A stretch of DNA of 64,000 nucleotides from Xylanibacter rarus (GCF_001275135.1 NZ_LFQU01000003.1:62001-126000); one strand, 5' to 3'; positions 19,813-32,103 are shown, counted from the first letter of the stretch. Numbers and translations are program-made. The notes: generated by a model not told the origin, from the sequence alone.

Positions 19813-19849
19813 AATATGCCTCCTTTTGCGTTGCGAAAGGAAGCATATT
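19813..19849. repeat. Second tandem hairpin with a similar loop
   Basis: Arms AATATGCCTCCTTT / AAAGGAAGCATATT pair at 13 of 14 positions. The loop and adjoining stem top (TTTTGCGTTGCGAAA) are nearly identical to those of the preceding hairpin (TTTTGCATCGCGAAA), suggesting a related element rather than chance. Confidence 0.6.
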
Positions 19850-20031
19850 GAAAAACGGATGATTGTATGTCTGTAAACTCCAGCATGAGTTTTTACAATA
19901 TTTTTTCGTAAAATGTCGTCATGCTTGTCTGTTAAGAGTGATGCAACAATTAGGCAAGCTTGTCCGCTAAAGTTTTTTAGCTGCCATCGTGCTGTAAATC
20001 CTTTTATTGCAACTCTTTGTCTGTTTGCTTT

Positions 20032-20565
20032 TTATTTGATTTCCTGAAAGTCGCCGTTGTTTACAATATATTTAGGCGACGGGCCATATTTATTCTCTTC
20101 AGGCTTGCCGTCCATGACGCAGAACACCAGGATGCTGATGTTCAGGAAGAAGAGCAGCAGCATTGAAGTCATGACGATAGGGTCGCTCATGATCTTTACG
20201 GCAATGCTTGGGTCAGGATTTACCGTAGTCATGGCCTCGAGATATCCTGTTGACGACATATATATATTGTACAATATATTTATTATGATGCTTGCTGCAA
20301 CCCACCAGCCTCCGTGTCCGCGGTCGTGCAGGCGGCGCACCGTAACGGAGCAGATAGAGAGCAGAAGGAGCATTGACACAACAGAACTTACGACTTGCAT
20401 TCCTGCAAGTGACAGATTGAGTACAACGCTTACAACGGCATAAAGGAGCCAAAACCACCATAATTCAGAACGGCGTGCACGGCCCTTAAAGTCGGTCAGT
20501 TTGCTTAACACTGTTTTTACAGACTCGCTGAAGCTCATCTGTGGTAATCTTACGATGTCTTCCAT
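20032..20565 (-). CDS. DUF805 membrane protein
   Basis: 177 residues with four hydrophobic helices. The DFKGRARRSELWWFWLL segment near residue 27 and the VRRLHDRGHGGWW motif near residue 75 are the DUF805 (YhaH-like) signature. Inner membrane protein of unknown function. It lies 150 bases downstream of trmD on the same strand. Confidence 0.88.
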   Translation of the reverse strand: MEDIVRLPQMSFSESVKTVLSKLTDFKGRARRSELWWFWLLYAVVSVVLNLSLAGMQVVSSVVSMLLLLSICSVTVRRLHDRGHGGWWVAASIIINILYNIYMSSTGYLEAMTTVNPDPSIAVKIMSDPIVMTSMLLLFFLNISILVFCVMDGKPEENKYGPSPKYIVNNGDFQEIK

Positions 20566-20715
20566 AGTTTCAATAAAATTGTTTGTTAATTATATTTGTT
20601 ATGTCTACGGCTTCAGACACGGGCCGTATTTTCGTTTATTCAGGCCCTGTCTTCTGCACGTCAGAGTGTTTGACATTAATTCAATGTCTCGAATGTATCC
20701 AATATACTCTCTGTC

Positions 20716-21393
20716 TTATTCTTTCAGCAGGTCAGGGCGCAGCCGTCTGGTTCGCTCGTAGCTCTGCTCTATTTCCCAGTCTTTTATCTTGGCCTCGTTT
20801 CCGCTTAACAGAATGTCAGGCACTTTCCAACCTTTATAGTCGGCCGGTCTTGTATATATAGGTGCCGACAGCAGGTCGTCCTGAAAGCAGTCAGACAGAG
20901 CGCTCTGGTCGTCGCTTATAACTCCCGGTACAAGCCTTACTATTGCATCAGCCATCACCGCTGCCGCCAGCTCTCCGCCCGTAAGCACATAGTCGCCTAT
21001 GCTTATTTCGCGCGTGATGAGGTGGTCGCGTATTCTCTGGTCAATGCCTTTATAGTGTCCGCACAGAATTATCAGGTTTTTCTTCAGCGACAGGTTGTTG
21101 GCCACATGCTGGTCAAACTGCTCACCGTCAGGCGAAGTAAATATTACCTCGTCATATTCTCTTTCGGCCTTCAGAGCCGATATGGCCCGGTCTATTGGCT
21201 CACACTGCATCACCATTCCGGCAAATCCGCCGTATGGATAGTCGTCCACGCGTTTCCATTTGTCTGTAGAGTAGTCGCGCAGGTTGTGCAGATATATCTC
21301 TGCCAGTCCTTTCTTCTGCGCGCGTGCCAATATGGATTCTCTTACAAATCCCTCGAGCATCTCAGGTAAAACTGTAATTATATCAATTCGCAT
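20716..21393 (-). CDS. trmD: tRNA (guanine-N1-)-methyltransferase
   Basis: Methylates G37 of tRNAs using S-adenosylmethionine, preventing frameshifting. 225 residues from the ATG at 21393 ([13 protein letters not shown]); an upstream in-frame start at 21471 would add an AT-coded, non-conserved tail and span the promoter. The knot motif [14 protein letters not shown] and LVPGVI are diagnostic, as is [17 protein letters not shown] -7 box lies five bases upstream of the ATG, hinting at a leaderless transcript. Confidence 0.95.
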   Translation of the reverse strand: MRIDIITVLPEMLEGFVRESILARAQKKGLAEIYLHNLRDYSTDKWKRVDDYPYGGFAGMVMQCEPIDRAISALKAEREYDEVIFTSPDGEQFDQHVANNLSLKKNLIILCGHYKGIDQRIRDHLITREISIGDYVLTGGELAAAVMADAIVRLVPGVISDDQSALSDCFQDDLLSAPIYTRPADYKGWKVPDILLSGNEAKIKDWEIEQSYERTRRLRPDLLKE

Positions 21394-21398
21394 ATTTG

Positions 21399-21406
21399 CA
21401 AAATTA
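21399..21406 (-). promoter_or_regulatory. trmD promoter -7 box
   Basis: Minus-strand TAATTTTG matches TAnnTTTG and ends five bases before the ATG at 21393. Confidence 0.45.
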
Positions 21407-21692
21407 TCTAATTTTCTGCCAATATCACAATTTTTAGCCTTTATTTTTATATTTTTTATATAAAACTGCAAGCGAAAAATGATGTCGGTTTAGTTCGTAA
21501 CGTTATTTTTTTGTGTTAAAAATAATATTGTGTATAGTGAAAAACCGTAAACTTATAATGGCTTTAAGATTAAAATTTCTAAAAAGACATATGCCTATTA
21601 TGTCGTCTGAAAGCCTTTTTTTATTAATTTTGTGGTGAAAATTTGCAAGAAATCTAATTATTTATTAATCATGTAACTAATTGTTTATCATT

Positions 21693-22004
21693 ATGTCAAA
21701 AACGATAGAGCAGCAAATAGAAAAGAGCCGAATGCTCATAACCGGCTTTCGTAGAAACATCAATGTATTGTCTGATAGAGGCGTAACGGAAGCAGAACTG
21801 AATGCAATGGACGTAGAACTTCGTAAGCTTGTTGAAATAAATGCAGAGTGCGACAAGCTGCGGGAAGAACTTTCTGTTAAGGTTAAGAATATGAATAGTA
21901 TTCTAAATGTAGTGAAAGATTCATTCTTTAACTATAAGAAAATAATCAAGCAGAACTATTCGCAGGAAAGATGGATCGATTTTGGTGTTGCCGATAAACG
22001 CTGA
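21693..22004 (+). CDS. Small coiled-coil hypothetical protein
   Basis: 103 residues from the ATG at 21693 (an in-frame TTG at 21681 is less likely). The sequence is charged and helical, with heptad-like leucines in the middle (DVELRKLVEINAECDKLREEL), and no signal peptide or membrane segment. The C-terminus ends in ERWIDFGVADKR. I do not recognise a named family; its layout recalls short conserved Bacteroidales proteins of unknown function. It is followed by a strong terminator. Confidence 0.7.
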   Translation: MSKTIEQQIEKSRMLITGFRRNINVLSDRGVTEAELNAMDVELRKLVEINAECDKLREELSVKVKNMNSILNVVKDSFFNYKKIIKQNYSQERWIDFGVADKR

Positions 22005-22121
22005 TATGTTTAGATGAATGAAATTTTAAATGTCGGTACTTTATCGTTGGAGCCAAAAGCATTTGATGCTTAATTGATACTGTAGTGCAAATACGTGTCT
22101 TGCAGTATAATTGTATATTGT

Positions 22122-22169
22122 AAATGCCGCCTGTAGGTTTTATTTTCTATTGTCTTACAGGCGGCATTT
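22122..22169. terminator. Bidirectional terminator
   Basis: Perfect 14-base stem AAATGCCGCCTGTA / TACAGGCGGCATTT with a 20-base loop, between the convergent coiled-coil and HIT genes. Confidence 0.8.
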
Positions 22170-22181
22170 GTGTTATGTTTA

Positions 22182-22607
22182 TTACAACTCTTTTTTCAGC
22201 TTTTCAGCCATGTCGGCATATTCCTCGTCTGTCAGATAAACCTTCTTTGGATTCATCTGAAACACTCCGCCAAAGTCAGGTCCGCCTACATATTTAGGAA
22301 TCAGGTGAAAATGTAAGTGTGACAGCGTGTCTGAATATGCACCATAGTTTATTTTGTCAGGATTGAACACCTTCTGCATGGCTCTTGTCACTTTCGCCAC
22401 GTCTGCCATAAAAGCGTTTCTGTCCTCATCACTCAGAAGGTTGAGGTCGTCCACATGGTCTTTGTAAGCCACGAGACAACGTCCGTGATATGTCTGCTCC
22501 TTAAAGATAAAGAGGCGCGACACACTAAGTTTGGCTACTTCAATCATCAGTTCGTGCTGTGTCTCATTGTTTTGGCAATAAAGGCACTCTTTAGGATCAC
22601 TTTTCAT
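22182..22607 (-). CDS. HIT-family nucleotide hydrolase/transferase
   Basis: 141 residues. The histidine triad HLHFHLIP lies near residue 97, preceded by NYGAYSDTLSHL. Two N-terminal cysteines in CLYCQNN suggest a zinc site as in some Hint-type proteins. Probably hydrolyses purine nucleoside phosphoramidates or dinucleotides. Cytosolic, monocistronic. Confidence 0.9.
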   Translation of the reverse strand: MKSDPKECLYCQNNETQHELMIEVAKLSVSRLFIFKEQTYHGRCLVAYKDHVDDLNLLSDEDRNAFMADVAKVTRAMQKVFNPDKINYGAYSDTLSHLHFHLIPKYVGGPDFGGVFQMNPKKVYLTDEEYADMAEKLKKEL

Positions 22608-23152
22608 GTTTTTGCTTTTGTTTTAGATTGTTTTTATTATTTCGTTTCGCGTTTTTTTCGCGTAGTGTTTGTCTTTATTTAAAGTTCTGCATAGACATAT
22701 ATTTCTCTCTCGTCATATAAAGTTACGGCATGTTTCAAGTCCAAAGCATAACTAATAATAACTTTATGTTGTTATTTAGCCTGCGCAGCAATATTTTATG
22801 CAAAGATGCAGCAAGTGAGTGCAGAAACGTCAAGCTTGCTTGGATGTTATGCCGAGGGCAGCAATATCTTATGTAAAGATGCAGCAAGTGAGTGCAGAAA
22901 TGTCAAGCTTGCTTGGATGTTATGCTGAACGCAGCGATATTTTATGCAAAGATACACCAATTCATGATGAATTCAAAATTATTGAAATTATTTTATTTTC
23001 AATGGGCTTTATATTTTAATATCGGTCTGATAAATTAAATTTTAAAATCCACTGAAATATGACCTTAAACTCATTGAGTTTTTATATGAAAATCAATGAG
23101 TTTTCAGCCATGTTTCAGTGATTAATTTCTGGTATCGCGTTATTGTGACTAT
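22608..23152. other. Intergenic region with tandem 73-bp repeats
   Basis: 545 bases without a credible gene. The central part holds the 73-bp tandem repeats listed separately; 23085-23125 has a loose dyad built on AACTCATTGAGTTTT-like sequence. The open frame that can be read through the repeats is an accident of their period. Confidence 0.6.
22785..22955 (+). repeat. Tandem 73-bp repeat, two full copies plus a partial third
   Basis: Copies start at 22785, 22858 and 22931, each opening with GCAGC(A/G)ATAT and containing ATGCAAAGATGCAGCAAGTG and GTCAAGCTTGCTTGGATG. The copies differ at only a few positions. A diverged copy in reverse orientation occurs at 25486-25578. The reverse complement of the GCAAAGATA part is a TATCTTTGC -7 box. 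Confidence 0.85.
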
Positions 23153-23803
23153 TTATCTCTTAAAATATTCATTTTTTTGATATTTAAGTAATTCGTCAAT
23201 ATCTCCATTAATAATATGTGGCAGACATTGGCGAATCTTGTTTATTGGCCATTCCCACCATTTTAATGTTTCAAGTTTTTGTATTACTCCATCGTCAAAC
23301 CGTTTGCGTATAGGTCGGGCTGGAACTCCGCCCACTATTGTATATGGAGCCACATCTTTTGTAACGACAGCATGAGCCGCGATAATTGCACCGTCGCCAA
23401 TGTTGACGCCTGCCATGATGACGGCTTCATAGCCAATCCATACGTCATTTCCTATAATGATATCACCTTTGTTGTCCCATGCTTTTGCCACATCTGATTT
23501 TTCTAAGTTCCATTCATCATAAAACAACGGGAATGTATATGTAGATAAAGATTTTAGCGTATGGTTGGCACAGTTGAACAGGAGTTTTGTACCACAGGCA
23601 ATGGAGCAGAATTTGCCGATTATAAGCCGCTCTCGATTAATCGGATAATGGTATAGTACATTATTTTTCTCGAAATGTATCGGGTCGGAAACAAAGTCAT
23701 TATAGATGGTATAATCGCCGACAATAATGGACGGGTCTTTAATAACAGCGTTCAGATAAACGGTTTGCTTGTCACCTTTGTGAGGATATATCTTATTCAT
23801 CAT
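23153..23803 (-). CDS. CatB/Vat-type xenobiotic O-acetyltransferase
   Basis: 216 residues (the ATG at 23803 is followed directly by another at 23800; a GTG precedes at 23806). Left-handed beta-helix hexapeptide repeats run through the centre ([20 protein letters not shown]), with the active-site histidine in [13 protein letters not shown] and the C-terminal [11 protein letters not shown]-like element of the XAT class. Relatives acetylate streptogramin A or chloramphenicol, but many are uncharacterised; resistance is only inferred. It follows the MATE gene by 12 bases on the same strand. Confidence 0.85.
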   Translation of the reverse strand: MMNKIYPHKGDKQTVYLNAVIKDPSIIVGDYTIYNDFVSDPIHFEKNNVLYHYPINRERLIIGKFCSIACGTKLLFNCANHTLKSLSTYTFPLFYDEWNLEKSDVAKAWDNKGDIIIGNDVWIGYEAVIMAGVNIGDGAIIAAHAVVTKDVAPYTIVGGVPARPIRKRFDDGVIQKLETLKWWEWPINKIRQCLPHIINGDIDELLKYQKNEYFKR

Positions 23804-23815
23804 CACTTTAAATTT

Positions 23816-25105
23816 TTAGTATTGTTTATATTTCAAATAAATGACAGATTGTGTGCCGAGTAATATTACAAATAAATATTCCACGGCCCAATAAGCCGCT
23901 AAAGGTACATGGTAATGACACAATGTCCATAATGAAAACAGGTAGACGACGGTAGTAGTCATCTGAAATACGAATACCGCACGCGTAGCTCCTGTTCCTG
24001 TAACAGCGTTCAGATATACATAGCCGGGTAATGCAAAGAAATAGTTCAGCAGCATGACAATGAATGGCTGTAATGCAGCTTGCATGATTATCTGATTGCC
24101 CGTGTAAGCCATTATTATATAATGATGAAAGAGCAATGCAAGAATAACCAGTGGAATGCCTGCTGTATATCCAATACGGATAATTCTGTTACAAAGAGGA
24201 AATACATTCTTCTTTTTACCGGTACCGATTAAGTTACTTACAAGCGAACTTGTCACGCCGGCTAATGCGTTGACAATAACGGAAAATAGTGCGGATATGC
24301 TTCTTATTATATTTGATACGGCCAGCTCCGTTTCTCCTAAACGTTCAATAGCCAGAAAGAGCAGAAACCAAATGGCTACGCTTGTAAAATATTGTAACAT
24401 ACTCCATATCGAAACAAAAAAGACTTCTTTCTGTATTTTCAGATCAAAGGCAAAACATAAGCCATACATGTTTTTGTCAATATGCCGTAATATATATGCA
24501 GTCAATACGATGAGTGAGCACATTTCTGAAAATGACGATGCCGCAGCTGCTCCTGATATCCCCATGTCAAATTTGAATATAAGGAGCCAGTTCATAGGAA
24601 TGTTCATAAATACGGCAGTTAAAGCTGCAATATTCAGAGCCTTTGTCCGTGTAATTCCTACTAGAAATGAGCGCAGGGCTAAAAAAGGAAAAGAGAAAAA
24701 CAATCCCAAAATACGCCAGTCAAGATAACTCATAACTGCATTATAGACGTCATCCGAACTAATCAGATTCTTCAATATAATGGGAGAGAATATCTTTGAC
24801 GATAGATAAATGATGATTGCCAGAACGGACAGAAAAAAGAGCCCTTGCGATAATGTCTTTCCTGTTTCTGCATACCGTTGTTCTCCATTACGGCGGGCGA
24901 TAACTACTTGTAGACCTAAACTGAATCCAAAACCGAGCATATATATTGCCAGAAACCATATTCCCGCAAGTGCAGATGCACCTAATTCCACGTCGCCTAC
25001 ATGTCCCAAGAACAAAGCGTCTGTTATGTTTATCAGTTGTTCGATAAGGATGCTCATCATCACAGGGAAAGCGATGAGCCATATTTTCTTGTATGTATAA
25101 TTCAT
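23816..25105 (-). CDS. MATE-family multidrug/Na+ (or H+) antiporter
   Basis: 429 residues from the ATG at 25105 (an upstream GTG at 25126 is possible). Twelve hydrophobic helices; the N-terminal WLIAFPVMMSILIEQLINI and DALFLGHVGDVELGASAL stretches are classic MATE sequence. Probably exports cationic drugs or metabolites. It forms a two-gene unit with the downstream acetyltransferase, and both look AT-richer than neighbouring housekeeping genes by eye. Confidence 0.92.
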   Translation of the reverse strand: MNYTYKKIWLIAFPVMMSILIEQLINITDALFLGHVGDVELGASALAGIWFLAIYMLGFGFSLGLQVVIARRNGEQRYAETGKTLSQGLFFLSVLAIIIYLSSKIFSPIILKNLISSDDVYNAVMSYLDWRILGLFFSFPFLALRSFLVGITRTKALNIAALTAVFMNIPMNWLLIFKFDMGISGAAAASSFSEMCSLIVLTAYILRHIDKNMYGLCFAFDLKIQKEVFFVSIWSMLQYFTSVAIWFLLFLAIERLGETELAVSNIIRSISALFSVIVNALAGVTSSLVSNLIGTGKKKNVFPLCNRIIRIGYTAGIPLVILALLFHHYIIMAYTGNQIIMQAALQPFIVMLLNYFFALPGYVYLNAVTGTGATRAVFVFQMTTTVVYLFSLWTLCHYHVPLAAYWAVEYLFVILLGTQSVIYLKYKQY

Positions 25106-25126
25106 TTGTTCAAACAAATATGACAC

Positions 25127-27656
<2,530 letters not shown>

Positions 27657-27828
27657 TGGACTTAGTTACTTGTTCTTTGTCTGTAAGAATATGCCACGTT
27701 TAGCGATGATGAAAGGTTGTGCGCGGTTAAAATGTTGTCATAACGTCTTGACTGGGGCATTCCTGACAGGATTAAAGTATAGCGATAATTAAGTTTGACA
27801 ATTGACTGAAGTATAAAAATAACTGAAG

Positions 27829-28494
27829 ATGAAAGTATTGGTTTCAGAAGAGATAGAGAGCGTCTGCCCGGGCTTTGTAGGCGCGGCAGTTAGCGCAGAG
27901 GTCGTAAACACGAAATATAACGAGGACCTTTGGAAAGAAATAGAAGAGTGGGGGGCAAAGTATCGTGCCGGATACACCACGGAGACAATAAAGCATATAT
28001 CCGGAATTGAGGCCACACGCTGCGTTTATCGTGCCTGCGGCAAGGATCCCAGCCGCTATCGTCCGGCTTCGGAGGCTCTGATAAGGCGAATGCTTCAGGG
28101 TAAGGCTCTATATCAGATTGACACGTTGGTAGACCTTGTAAATCTTGCAAGCATTGCCTATGGCTACAGCATCGGTGGCTTTGACGCAGACAAGTTTGTC
28201 GGCGACACGCTCACGCTCGGTGTCGGGCGTGAAGGCGAACCTTATGAGGGTATAGGCCGTGGAATGCTCAACATAGCCGGATTGCCCGTGTATCGTGATG
28301 CCGAAGGAGGTGTGGGCACTCCTACAAGCGACAACGAGCGCACAAAGATGGAGATGTCTACTAAAAATGTGCTGGTGCTTATCAACGGATACGACGGTAA
28401 TGAAGATAATGTAAGGGCCAACGCCGAATTTCTTGTAAGACTGTTCGAGAAATATGCGCAAGGAAAAAACTGCAGCTATTTTGTATATAGATAG
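27829..28494 (+). CDS. B3/B4 tRNA-binding domain protein
   Basis: 221 residues. The region RAGYTTETIKHISGIEATRCVYRACGKDPSRYRPASEALIRR and DTLVDLVNLASIAYGYSIGGFD is the B3/B4 fold found in the beta subunit of phenylalanyl-tRNA synthetase, here free-standing. Stand-alone B3/B4 proteins are thought to edit mischarged tRNA or bind tRNA, though this is not established for this family. It lies on the opposite strand to nearby pheS and is followed by a hairpin. Confidence 0.85.
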   Translation: MKVLVSEEIESVCPGFVGAAVSAEVVNTKYNEDLWKEIEEWGAKYRAGYTTETIKHISGIEATRCVYRACGKDPSRYRPASEALIRRMLQGKALYQIDTLVDLVNLASIAYGYSIGGFDADKFVGDTLTLGVGREGEPYEGIGRGMLNIAGLPVYRDAEGGVGTPTSDNERTKMEMSTKNVLVLINGYDGNEDNVRANAEFLVRLFEKYAQGKNCSYFVYR

Positions 28495-28539
28495 CCCTTT
28501 CGGCATTTTTCGCTGTTAAAAGAGCTTTTGATAATAGTA

Positions 28540-28577
28540 GGGGTTAAAGCCATCCCTTTTGTGATGACTTTAATCCC
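28540..28577. terminator. Hairpin terminator
   Basis: Arms at 28540-28554 and 28563-28577 pair at 13 of 15 positions around an 8-base loop, between convergent genes. Confidence 0.6.
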
Positions 28578-28724
28578 TTTGTCTTTTTATATACTGCATT
28601 ATTATTGTCTTTTACATTGTAGAAACTATCTCTTTGCAATATAAAAAGGAATCTACTTTAAATGCGCTTTTTTACGTTTTTTCCTTCATTTATACAGCTT
28701 TCTGATGAAAGCGTAAAATTAGTG

Positions 28725-29960
28725 TTATCTCAGCTTATTTTTGTTGTAATGCGGCGTAACTTTGCATACAAAGAATATCAGTGAGACAGTGCAGAGGACA
28801 GAACCTATAAGATATACCATATAAAATGTGAAGTGCTGGGCTATTACTCCACTGCTTAATATACCGATACCAATGCCTACGTCCCATGCCGTAAGATAAG
28901 TGCTTGTGGCCGTGGCGCGCTGGTTGTTGGGTGCAAGGTTGATGTAGAGCGTGTTCATTGCCGGGAAGATTATACCGAATCCTATGCCGAGAAGCAGCGG
29001 CACGGCAAAGAAAATCCATTCGGCTGCGTTCATGCTCTCTGGAGCAATGAAACGGCACATGCTTAGCATGAAGAAGGCAAGGATGACAGGGTATAGCCCC
29101 ACGTGTATGCACTGTGTGATATAGCCTTGGTCAACTTTCTTGCCTGCAACAAGGCGCGATGCTCCCATGCCTACGGCCATGAGTGTAAAGAAGAAACCCG
29201 AAGGCACATCGAGATGAATTTCGCGGGCATACATTGCAACGAAGTTGGTTGTGGCACCATAAGGTATCGACAGCATCAGCAAGGCTATGCTTACGGGTAT
29301 GCCTTTTATAAGGATAAAGCGGTCGAGCGAGAGCTTGCTGTTTGTGGTAGCTGTTTCTGCCTGTTGTTTTTCCTGTTGCCTGTTTTTTATCGATTCCGGG
29401 GTGCGTGCCTTTACGCATATTGCGCATAGCAGTCCGACCAAGCTGAACAGCATGCCTGTGATGAAGATGCCCTCATAGCTAACGTGGTCGTGCATGAACA
29501 GACCGGTCATAGGGCCAAGAGCCATTGCCGTGTTATTGGTCAGTCCGTAATACCCCAGGGCTTCGCCGCGCCTGCTGCTGGGCGTTATGTCAACGCAGAG
29601 CGTATTGCCTCCTACGGTTACGCTACTGAAGGCTATGCCGTGGAGAGCGCGCAGCACGATGAACCATGTAAGCACTCCTGCCGTCATGTAGCCGAGGAAT
29701 ATTGAGGCGCAGACAAAATAGCAGAGAATGTAGATAGGCTTGCGCGGAAACTTGTCCATCAGAAAGCCCGAGAACGGGCGGACGCACAGGCCGCTAACCG
29801 TGTAGCAGCATAGTATGGCACCAAGCATGGCTTCAGGGCAGTTGTATGTTTCTTTGAGATAAAACGGAAGAATAGGTATTAGCAGCCAGAAGCCGAAGAA
29901 CAGAAGGAAGTTGGCTGCCAGGATGAACATATAACTGCGTGTGAAAAGGCGCTCTTTCAT
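28725..29960 (-). CDS. Major facilitator superfamily transporter
   Basis: 411 residues with twelve predicted helices. FSGFLMDKFPRKPIYILCYF matches the loop 2-3 MFS motif, and SSRRGEALGYYGLTNNTAMALGP is the helix 5 antiporter-like motif. The mid-protein hydrophilic loop (KNRQQEKQQAETATTN) separates the halves. Sequence style is of drug/metabolite exporters; substrate unknown. It lies downstream of pheS with a terminator between them. Confidence 0.9.
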   Translation of the reverse strand: MKERLFTRSYMFILAANFLLFFGFWLLIPILPFYLKETYNCPEAMLGAILCCYTVSGLCVRPFSGFLMDKFPRKPIYILCYFVCASIFLGYMTAGVLTWFIVLRALHGIAFSSVTVGGNTLCVDITPSSRRGEALGYYGLTNNTAMALGPMTGLFMHDHVSYEGIFITGMLFSLVGLLCAICVKARTPESIKNRQQEKQQAETATTNSKLSLDRFILIKGIPVSIALLMLSIPYGATTNFVAMYAREIHLDVPSGFFFTLMAVGMGASRLVAGKKVDQGYITQCIHVGLYPVILAFFMLSMCRFIAPESMNAAEWIFFAVPLLLGIGFGIIFPAMNTLYINLAPNNQRATATSTYLTAWDVGIGIGILSSGVIAQHFTFYMVYLIGSVLCTVSLIFFVCKVTPHYNKNKLR

Positions 29961-30020
29961 GTTGATAACTGATTTAAGGGTTTATGGCATCTGCCAGACA
30001 GGCATAAAGGGATAAAAACG

Positions 30021-30056
30021 AAGGAGGTGAAAGTCGTTTTTACTTTTCACCTCCTT
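30021..30056 (-). terminator. Terminator after pheS
   Basis: Perfect 12-base arms AAGGAGGTGAAA / TTTCACCTCCTT separated by 12 bases, located just after the pheS stop on the minus strand. Confidence 0.75.
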
Positions 30057-30075
30057 GAAATGTCTTTATATTCTA

Positions 30076-31113
30076 TCAGTTGGCCGATTCAAATTCTCTT
30101 AAGAATCTTACATCGTTTTCAGAGAACATGCGGAGGTCTGACACCTGATACTTCAGGTTGGTTATGCGCTCCACACCGAGTCCGAAGGCATAACCGCTGT
30201 ACACTTTGCTGTCTATGCCGCACAGCTCAAGCACGTTGGGGTCTACCATTCCGCATCCAAGGATTTCCACCCATCCTGTGTGTTTGCAGAATCCGCATCC
30301 CTTGCCGCCGCAGATGTGGCATGATATGTCCATCTCGGCACTAGGCTCTGTGAACGGGAAGTAGCTTGGGCGCAGGCGTATTTTTGTGTCTGGACCGAAC
30401 AGCTCGCGTGCAAATGTCAGCAGCACCTGCTTAAGGTCGGTGAACGACACGTTTTTGTCTATGTAAAGACCTTCAATCTGATGGAAGAAGCAGTGGGCGC
30501 GCGCAGTGATTGCCTCATTGCGGTAAACGCGTCCCGGACAGATAATTCTGATAGGCGGCTGTGTTGTCTCCATCACGCGTGCCTGTACAGAGCTGGTATG
30601 GCTTCTGAGTAGAATGTTCTTTGTTACGTCATCCGGATTAGATTCTACGAAGAATGTGTCCTGCATGTCGCGTGCCGGATGGTCGGCGGCAAAGTTCATC
30701 TTTGTGAACACGTGCAGGTCGTCTTCAACCTCAGGACCGTCGGCAAGGGTGAAGCCCATGCGTGAGAAGATGTTGATAATCTCATTCTTTACGATGGTGA
30801 GCGGGTGGCGTGTGCCCAGCTCTATCGGATAAGCTGTGCGTGTAAGGTCGAGGTCGTCATCCTGAGCTTCGGCAGTCTCAAACTGTTCTCTAAGCGAGTT
30901 GATGCGCTCAAGTGCAGTTTGCTTAAGTTCGTTGATTTTTATTCCGACCTCTTTTTTCTGTTCTGCCGGCACATTGCGGAAGTCGGCCATAAGGGCGTTA
31001 ATTTCGCCTTTCTTGCTAAGGTATTTCAGTCTCATTGCCTCAATCTCTTCGGCATTAGAGGCCGTAAGACCTTTTACTTCTTCAAGAAGTTTCTCAATTT
31101 TGTCGAGTATCAT
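30076..31113 (-). CDS. pheS: Phenylalanyl-tRNA synthetase alpha subunit
   Basis: Catalytic class II subunit charging tRNA-Phe. 345 residues: an N-terminal coiled-coil, then catalytic motifs LGTRHPLT, FHQIEGLYIDKNVSF and RLRPSYFPFTEPSAE, ending with GLGVERITNLKY. No pheT lies nearby, which is usual in Bacteroidota. A -7 box (minus-strand TACCTTTG at 31152-31159) gives a leader of roughly 35 bases. Confidence 0.97.
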   Translation of the reverse strand: MILDKIEKLLEEVKGLTASNAEEIEAMRLKYLSKKGEINALMADFRNVPAEQKKEVGIKINELKQTALERINSLREQFETAEAQDDDLDLTRTAYPIELGTRHPLTIVKNEIINIFSRMGFTLADGPEVEDDLHVFTKMNFAADHPARDMQDTFFVESNPDDVTKNILLRSHTSSVQARVMETTQPPIRIICPGRVYRNEAITARAHCFFHQIEGLYIDKNVSFTDLKQVLLTFARELFGPDTKIRLRPSYFPFTEPSAEMDISCHICGGKGCGFCKHTGWVEILGCGMVDPNVLELCGIDSKVYSGYAFGLGVERITNLKYQVSDLRMFSENDVRFLREFESAN

Positions 31114-31151
31114 GTTAACGATAAATTTATATGCGTATTAAAATATTGCTG

Positions 31152-31159
31152 CAAAGGTA
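31152..31159 (-). promoter_or_regulatory. pheS promoter -7 box
   Basis: Minus-strand TACCTTTG, 38 bases before the pheS ATG. Confidence 0.5.
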
Positions 31160-31254
31160 ACATTTTTACATTGAATAATGTCATAAATCAAAATAAAGTT
31201 GTACTTTTGCGCAAATTTTGAGAGATTGTTACTTACGAAAGGAGTAGTAAAATT

Positions 31255-32103
31255 ATGAAAAAAGGGGTTGTATCAGTCTTTGTAATTTGTGCATTCTGTG
31301 TTTCTACAATGATGTGGACAACGGGATGTACGGACAAGAAGCCTGCGGCAGACACACTTGTTGTTGATTCTGTTCCCGACACTACGGCAGTAGACACCAT
31401 GGATCAGCTGATTTCTGAGCAGCAGATGCCTAAGGCCGCCGACGAATTGTTTGACGACTTTATTTTTAACTTTGCGGCAAACCGCAAGTTGCAGATGAAG
31501 CGTATTGTTTTCCCATTGAAGGTTGTAGACGGAAAGAAAGTGTCCTATATTCAGAAGTCAAAATGGAAAATGGAGCACTTCTTCATGAATCAGGGTTATT
31601 ATACGCTTATCTTCGACAATACGCGGCAGATGAACGTTGTTAAAGATACGTCGATAAACAATGTCGTGGTAGAAAAAGTGTACTTGAAAAGGAAAAAAGT
31701 GAAAAAGTACATGTTTGAAAGACAAAACGGCCAATGGATGCTTGAGTCTATTCAGACCAACGCCATGTATCAGAACACAAATGCCTCATTCCTCGCATTT
31801 TATCAGCGTTTTGTCACCGACTCTGCTTTCCAGGTTGAGAGTCTGAACAATCCTGTTGTTTTTACCGGACCTGACCCTGACGATGATTTCAGCACAATGA
31901 CAGGCGAGATTGATCCGGGCACATGGCCGGCCTTTGCGCCGGAACTCCCTGCCGACTTCATTTACAATATAATGTATGGACAGAAATATACCGAGGGACG
32001 CCAGAAGATTTTTGTTATGCGCGGAATAGCCAACGGTATGGAAATGCAGCTGACGTTCAAGCGCATCGGAGGAAACTGGAAACTGACAAAGCTGTCTGAA
32101 TAA
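31255..32103 (+). CDS. DUF4348-like lipoprotein
   Basis: 282 residues. A lipoprotein signal peptide ends in TTGC, giving a lipidated cysteine near residue 24, followed by a flexible Asp/Thr-rich stretch. The body contains FIFNFAANRKLQMKRIVFPL and FMNQGYYTLIFDN, which I associate from memory with Bacteroidales DUF4348 proteins; a domain search would settle it. Function unknown. It precedes murB by 56 bases on the same strand. Confidence 0.75.
   Translation: MKKGVVSVFVICAFCVSTMMWTTGCTDKKPAADTLVVDSVPDTTAVDTMDQLISEQQMPKAADELFDDFIFNFAANRKLQMKRIVFPLKVVDGKKVSYIQKSKWKMEHFFMNQGYYTLIFDNTRQMNVVKDTSINNVVVEKVYLKRKKVKKYMFERQNGQWMLESIQTNAMYQNTNASFLAFYQRFVTDSAFQVESLNNPVVFTGPDPDDDFSTMTGEIDPGTWPAFAPELPADFIYNIMYGQKYTEGRQKIFVMRGIANGMEMQLTFKRIGGNWKLTKLSE

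Larger units (their letters stand above)
19593..20031. other. Intergenic region with two tandem hairpins
   Basis: 439 bases without a gene. It holds two adjacent strong hairpins (19769-19805 and 19813-19849) between convergent genes; the remaining sequence shows nothing I recognise. Confidence 0.6.

Noticed and set aside
22785-22955. CRISPR array
   Set aside because: The repeats are directly tandem with a 73-bp period, without unique spacers, and no cas gene is present.
22819-23019. Small ORF in the 73-bp repeats
   Set aside because: The translation simply repeats the DNA period; no evidence of coding.
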